DNA of 44,702 nucleotides. Source: Trinickia mobilis (GTDB lineage: Bacteria > Pseudomonadota > Gammaproteobacteria > Burkholderiales > Burkholderiaceae). The position numbers were made by a program, and so were the translations under genes. The DNA is taken from contig NZ_JAFLRF010000044.1 in assembly GCF_017315705.1 (NCBI RefSeq), positions 1 to 44,702 on the forward strand, in the 5' to 3' direction. Shown here one piece after another: positions 41,317 to 44,702 of this stretch (position 1 is its first letter; each line of letters opens with the position of its first letter). The notes under the pieces are model-generated. The model was given only the letters and a program-made list of their open reading frames with translations. It ran no database searches and was not told the origin of the DNA.

Positions 41317-42758
41317 GCACGAGCCCGCTTCACTTCGTACCCACCGAAGACTTCAAGGCGCGCGCCCGCGCGGCGCTCGATGATCCGAAGCTGCGCAAGA
41401 GCATGCGCGGCGCGATGAACTTCCTGCAGACCAAGCGCGCAATCCAGTTTCCCGACGCCGGCGAACTCGAGAACCTGCGCGATCTCGGCGAAGCGGTGCG
41501 CCAGCATGCGTTGTCACGGCTGCCCGAGCTGCTCGCACAACTCGAAGAAAAACTGACCGCCGCCGGCGTGCACGTCCATTGGGCCGAAACCGCCGACGAA
41601 GCCAACGCCGCCATCGAACGGATTGCGAAATCGCACGGCGCGCGACGCATCGTCAAAGGCAAGTCGATGGCGAGCGAAGAGATCGAGCTGAATCACTATC
41701 TCGCCGAGCGCGGCATCGACTGCATCGAGGCCGACTTGGGCGAGTACATCCTCCAACTCGCGGGCGAGAAGCCCGTGCACATCGTGATGCCCGCGCTTCA
41801 CAAGACGAAGGGCGAAATCGGCGAGCTGTTCGAAGCGCACATTCCCGACGCGCACTACACCGAGGACGTCGACGAACTGATCCAGACCGGCCGGCGCGCG
41901 CTGCGCCAGACGTTCGTCGACGCGGACATCGGCCTCTCGGGTGTCAACTTCGCGGCGGCGGACACCGGCACGCTGTGGCTCGTGGAGAACGAAGGCAACG
42001 GACGCCTCGTGACGACCGTGCCGGACGTGCACATCGCGATCATGGGGATCGAGAAGGTCGTCGCGAAGCTCGAACATATCGTGCCGCTCGCGAGCCTCTT
42101 GACACGATCGGCCACCGGGCAGGCGGTCGCGACTTACTTCAATCTGATTTCAGGGCCGCGTCGCAGCGGTGAACTCGACGGTCCGCGCGAAGTTCATCTC
42201 GTGCTGCTCGATAACGGACGCACGCAAGCGTATGCGGACGAGCAGTTGCGCGCGACGCTGCAATGCATTCGCTGCGGGGCGTGTATGAATCACTGTCCGG
42301 TTTATACGCGTATCGGTGGGCATGCTTATGGAACGACCTATCCTGGGCCGATCGGCAAGATCATTTCGCCGCATTTGCTGGGGCTTGAGGCAACGGCCGA
42401 CTTGCCGACTGCGTCGAGCCTGTGCGGAGCGTGCGGTGAAGTGTGTCCGGTGCGCATTCCGATACCGCAGTTGCTGATCCGCTTGAGGACTGAGGCCAAT
42501 CGGAATCCGTACGAGACAGTCGAGCATCCGCTGCGTGGGCAGGGGGCGAAGTTCAGCCGCGGCGAACACTTGATCTGGCGATTCTGGAGCGGCGCGTTTG
42601 CGCATCCGCGCGTGTATCGGGTGTTTCGGTGGGCAGCAACACGGCTGAGAGCGCTGACGCCGGCCAGGCAGATGGGGTGGACGCAATATCGGATACCGCT
42701 TACGCCCGCGCGGCGCAGTCTTGCCGATAGGTTGCGGGAGCGGGGGCAGATCGAATAA
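41313..42758 (+). CDS. lutB: L-lactate utilisation protein LutB (LldF)
   Basis: A 481-residue iron-sulfur protein. The N-terminal LUD domain (about 65-300) includes VKGKSMASEEIELNHYL and GLSGVNFAAADTGTLWLVEN. The ferredoxin-like domain has LQCIRCGACMNHCPVY and SLCGACGEVCPVRIP, giving the eight cysteines of two 4Fe-4S clusters. The C-terminal DUF3390 region ends normally. It completes the lut operon under the GntR regulator. Confidence 0.94.
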   Translation: MSTSPLHFVPTEDFKARARAALDDPKLRKSMRGAMNFLQTKRAIQFPDAGELENLRDLGEAVRQHALSRLPELLAQLEEKLTAAGVHVHWAETADEANAAIERIAKSHGARRIVKGKSMASEEIELNHYLAERGIDCIEADLGEYILQLAGEKPVHIVMPALHKTKGEIGELFEAHIPDAHYTEDVDELIQTGRRALRQTFVDADIGLSGVNFAAADTGTLWLVENEGNGRLVTTVPDVHIAIMGIEKVVAKLEHIVPLASLLTRSATGQAVATYFNLISGPRRSGELDGPREVHLVLLDNGRTQAYADEQLRATLQCIRCGACMNHCPVYTRIGGHAYGTTYPGPIGKIISPHLLGLEATADLPTASSLCGACGEVCPVRIPIPQLLIRLRTEANRNPYETVEHPLRGQGAKFSRGEHLIWRFWSGAFAHPRVYRVFRWAATRLRALTPARQMGWTQYRIPLTPARRSLADRLRERGQIE

Positions 42759-43021
42759 ACGGCATGCTCGACCCTCCCGCTGACTTGCGTGCTGATTCAT
42801 TCGTCGGCGCCCTCGCCCGCGGTCCTGCGCTTTTCGTTGAACCTGATCTGGCGCCGGGCCACGAGGTCCGCCGATCCGAGCGCGCAACAGACAGCCCGGA
42901 AAACCTCAAAAATTTCCCGTCGAACTGTTGCCATTACCACAAAGAGCCTTATGTATCAGTCCTCCGCGCACTAGACTTAAAGTGTTTTATCAAGTTGCAA
43001 CTGCAACGGAAGGAGAAATCC

Positions 43022-43252
43022 ATGTCGAAAAGGACGATGCGCCTGGTTCGCACACTCTCCGACATCCGGCGGGCCCAACGCTGCACGGCGCTGCGGGCCG
43101 CCCGCCAGGCCGCCGAGCTGGCGGCGCTGGCCGCCGAGGCCAGCGAGCCCGAGCCGCCGACGTCCTCGCCAGACCTGCCGCCCAAGCGCGAACGCCGCGA
43201 ATGCGCAACAGAAACGATCTCGGACTTCGACTTGAGCATCTACGCCGGCTAG
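43022..43252 (+). CDS. Small hypothetical protein, basic/Ala-rich
   Basis: A 76-residue protein starting MSKRTMRLVRTLSDIRRAQR behind an excellent AAGGAG site. The middle is an Ala/Glu helix (AARQAAELAALAAEASEPEP) and the end is acidic (SDFDLSIYAG). It has no signal peptide. The mix of a basic helix and acidic tail might suit nucleic-acid or protein binding, but no family was recognised. Confidence 0.55.
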   Translation: MSKRTMRLVRTLSDIRRAQRCTALRAARQAAELAALAAEASEPEPPTSSPDLPPKRERRECATETISDFDLSIYAG

Positions 43253-43314
43253 CCGGTTTGCGCGGAGCGCCGCGCGAACGGGTTCTGAGCGCCGCCGATT
43301 CGCCGGTGCAAAGA

Positions 43315-43526
43315 CTCCCGAAAACGCTCACCTTTGCGGTTGCGCATCCGTTTCGACGGTGAGCAACGCCGCTTTCACCGCTCACCTGAGCGCGTCTAAT
43401 CAGCCCGTTTCCTTCATAAAGATAGGGCCTCGGCTTGAATTTGCACCGCGCGCGGGCATCCGGGCATCAGCAAGCCCGACATGCGACTACGCCTCCGGCC
43501 CGATCTCCCGAAAACGCTCACCTTTG
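43315..43526. repeat. 22-bp direct repeat pair in the adc upstream region
   Basis: A 22-bp sequence (starting CTCCCGAAAACGCTCACC and ending TTTG) occurs at 43315-43336 and, identically, at 43505-43526, 190 bp apart, with partial similarity continuing to the right (GCGGTTGCGCA against GCGTTGCACC). On the minus strand both read KVSVFG, a phrase I associate with spurious ORFs from an extragenic repeat in Burkholderia relatives. The region 43253-43799 has no convincing gene. Confidence 0.75.
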
Positions 43527-43799
43527 GCGTTGCACCTTGGCACACGCGCGACACAATGAGCGGCGGCGCCCCTGCGACAGGGCGCACCAGATCGCTGCCG
43601 ATCACCGGCGCAGCGTCTTGATTTTCACCTCAGATAATTCAAATAAGCTCATTAATTAGACGGTGTGATCCCCATTAGCGGGTCATTCGACGCGGGAAAC
43701 GCAACAATCTGTTCCCCACTCTCGACTCGCGAAAGACACCGCCTCCATATACGATAGCGAAACGTCTTTCCCGCCCAAGCGTTTTTTAAAGGAGTACCT

Positions 43800-44540
43800 G
43801 TGAGTCCTGACCGCGTGCGATCGAAAGCATTTGCCATGCCGCTCACGAGCCCCGCGTTTCCGATGGGGCCGTACAAGTTCTACGGCCGTGAGTTCCTCAT
43901 CATCACCTACCGTACCGATCTGGACCGCCTCCGCGAGATCGTCCCCGAACCGCTGGAAGTCAGCGACCCTTACGTTCATTACGAATTCATCCGCATGGCC
44001 GATTCGACCGGCTTCGGCGACTACACCGAAAGCGGGCAGGTCATTCCGGTCACGTACGAAGGCAAGCCCGGCAGCTATACGCTCGCGATGTATCTCGACG
44101 ACCATCCGCCGATCGCCGGCGGCCGCGAGCTGTGGGGCTTTCCGAAGAAGCTCGCCTCGCCGACGCTCCACGTCGACACGGACCACGTGCTCGGCACGCT
44201 CGACTACGGTTCGGTGCGTGTCGCCACGGGCACGATGGGCTACAAGCACAAAGAACTCGATATCGCGGAACAAACGAAGCGCATGGCCGCGCCGAACTAC
44301 CTGCTGAAGATCATTCCTCACGTCGACGGCACGCCGCGCGTCTGCGAGCTCGTGCGCTACTACCTCGAAGACATCAAGCTCAAGGGCGCATGGACGGGCC
44401 CGGCATCGCTGCAGCTCGCACATCATGCGCTCGCACCGGTGGCCGATCTGCCCGTCCTCGAGATCGTCGAAGCGCGGCATCTGATCGCGGACCTGACGCT
44501 CGGCCTCGGCACTGTCGTGCACGATTACCTCGCTCGCTAA
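43800..44540 (+). CDS. adc: Acetoacetate decarboxylase
   Basis: A 246-residue enzyme converting acetoacetate to acetone and carbon dioxide. Family features are [20 protein letters not shown] near the N-terminus, GELWGF-like [14 protein letters not shown] holding the Schiff-base lysine pair, and the end [20 protein letters not shown] 43800 follows AAAGGAG at good spacing and gives standard length; ATG 43836 is an alternative. A 3-hydroxybutyrate dehydrogenase gene follows 50 bp downstream, linking it to ketone-body and PHB turnover. Confidence 0.93.
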   Translation: MSPDRVRSKAFAMPLTSPAFPMGPYKFYGREFLIITYRTDLDRLREIVPEPLEVSDPYVHYEFIRMADSTGFGDYTESGQVIPVTYEGKPGSYTLAMYLDDHPPIAGGRELWGFPKKLASPTLHVDTDHVLGTLDYGSVRVATGTMGYKHKELDIAEQTKRMAAPNYLLKIIPHVDGTPRVCELVRYYLEDIKLKGAWTGPASLQLAHHALAPVADLPVLEIVEARHLIADLTLGLGTVVHDYLAR

Positions 44541-44590
44541 GCCCGCTGGGCAAAACACCGGCAAACCATCATCCAAGACAAAACACGAAC

Positions 44591-44702
44591 ATGACGACAC
44601 TCAAAGGCAAAACAGCAGTCGTGACCGGCGCCGCAAGCGGCATCGGCAAGGAAATCGCATTGGTGCTCGCGGCACAAGGCGCTGCGGTGGCGATCGCCGA
44701 CC
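44591..44702 (+). CDS. 3-hydroxybutyrate dehydrogenase (SDR), partial at window end
   Basis: The first 37 codons of a short-chain dehydrogenase: MTTLKGKTAVVTGAASGIGK carries the NAD-binding TGxxxGxG motif, followed by EIALVLAAQGAAVAIAD, ending in the ribose-binding Asp. The wording is typical of bacterial D-3-hydroxybutyrate dehydrogenases, and pairing with acetoacetate decarboxylase supports that. The rest of the gene lies outside the window. Confidence 0.8.
   Translation, partial: MTTLKGKTAVVTGAASGIGKEIALVLAAQGAAVAIAD

Noticed and set aside
1-44702. CRISPR array, tRNA or rRNA genes
   Set aside because: No regularly spaced repeats of 24-40 bp and no tRNA or rRNA signatures were seen; the direct repeats found are single pairs.

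Overview
The window looks like a chromosomal segment from a Burkholderiaceae bacterium of the Paraburkholderia/Trinickia/Burkholderia type. This is inferred from gene content: a DUF4148 exported protein, many LysR and HxlR regulators, a tartrate-type dehydrogenase locus, a LutA/LutC/LutB lactate-oxidation cluster, acetoacetate decarboxylase beside a 3-hydroxybutyrate dehydrogenase, GC-rich codon use, and a palindromic repeat family with the PPEGAD reading. No tRNA, rRNA, CRISPR array or phage module was seen.

Positions 1 to about 10,650 are accessory and decayed. They hold a TetR regulator, a glutathione S-transferase behind a perfect 17-bp palindrome, a DHA2-type drug exporter, a GlxA-type AraC regulator divergent from a SAM methyltransferase, an HxlR regulator and a SIS-domain protein. 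Between them lie an IS4 transposase scrap, a 559-bp IS5-type element with intact ends and target duplication, a broken alpha/beta hydrolase and a frameshifted LysR fragment. The GlxA/methyltransferase divergent control region is present twice, near 0.94-1.10 kb and 5.79-5.95 kb; at the first site both flanking genes have been cut away.

Positions 10,650 to 14,700 hold DoxX, an ECF sigma factor and its NrsF-type membrane anti-sigma, a DUF4148 protein, a LysR and an HxlR regulator. The HxlR gene diverges from a tripartite RND efflux operon (permease, adaptor, outer-membrane lipoprotein; 14.9-20.8 kb) followed by another LysR gene.

Positions 21,900 to 27,700 hold a tartrate-type locus (LysR regulator, isopropylmalate/tartrate dehydrogenase, MFS importer) flanked by small exported proteins, two of them His-rich. 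Upstream of both the MFS and LysR genes sits the same 87-bp cassette. It encodes a 28-residue peptide whose stop overlaps the next start codon, and a perfect 10-bp hairpin covers the Shine-Dalgarno sequence. This possible mobile translational-control element is the most interesting signal in the window.

Positions 27,800 to 38,900 look like housekeeping and stress genes: DUF2442, two diguanylate cyclases, a J-domain protein, a periplasmic thioredoxin with a CcdA-like electron carrier, a TetR regulator, a DedA-rhodanese fusion, and a cNMP-binding/glutaredoxin-like/flavin reductase fusion. Positions 38,900 to 42,760 carry a GntR regulator with a classic TGGT-N3-ACCA operator diverging from lutA-lutC-lutB. 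The window ends with a 22-bp direct repeat pair, acetoacetate decarboxylase and the start of a 3-hydroxybutyrate dehydrogenase gene.
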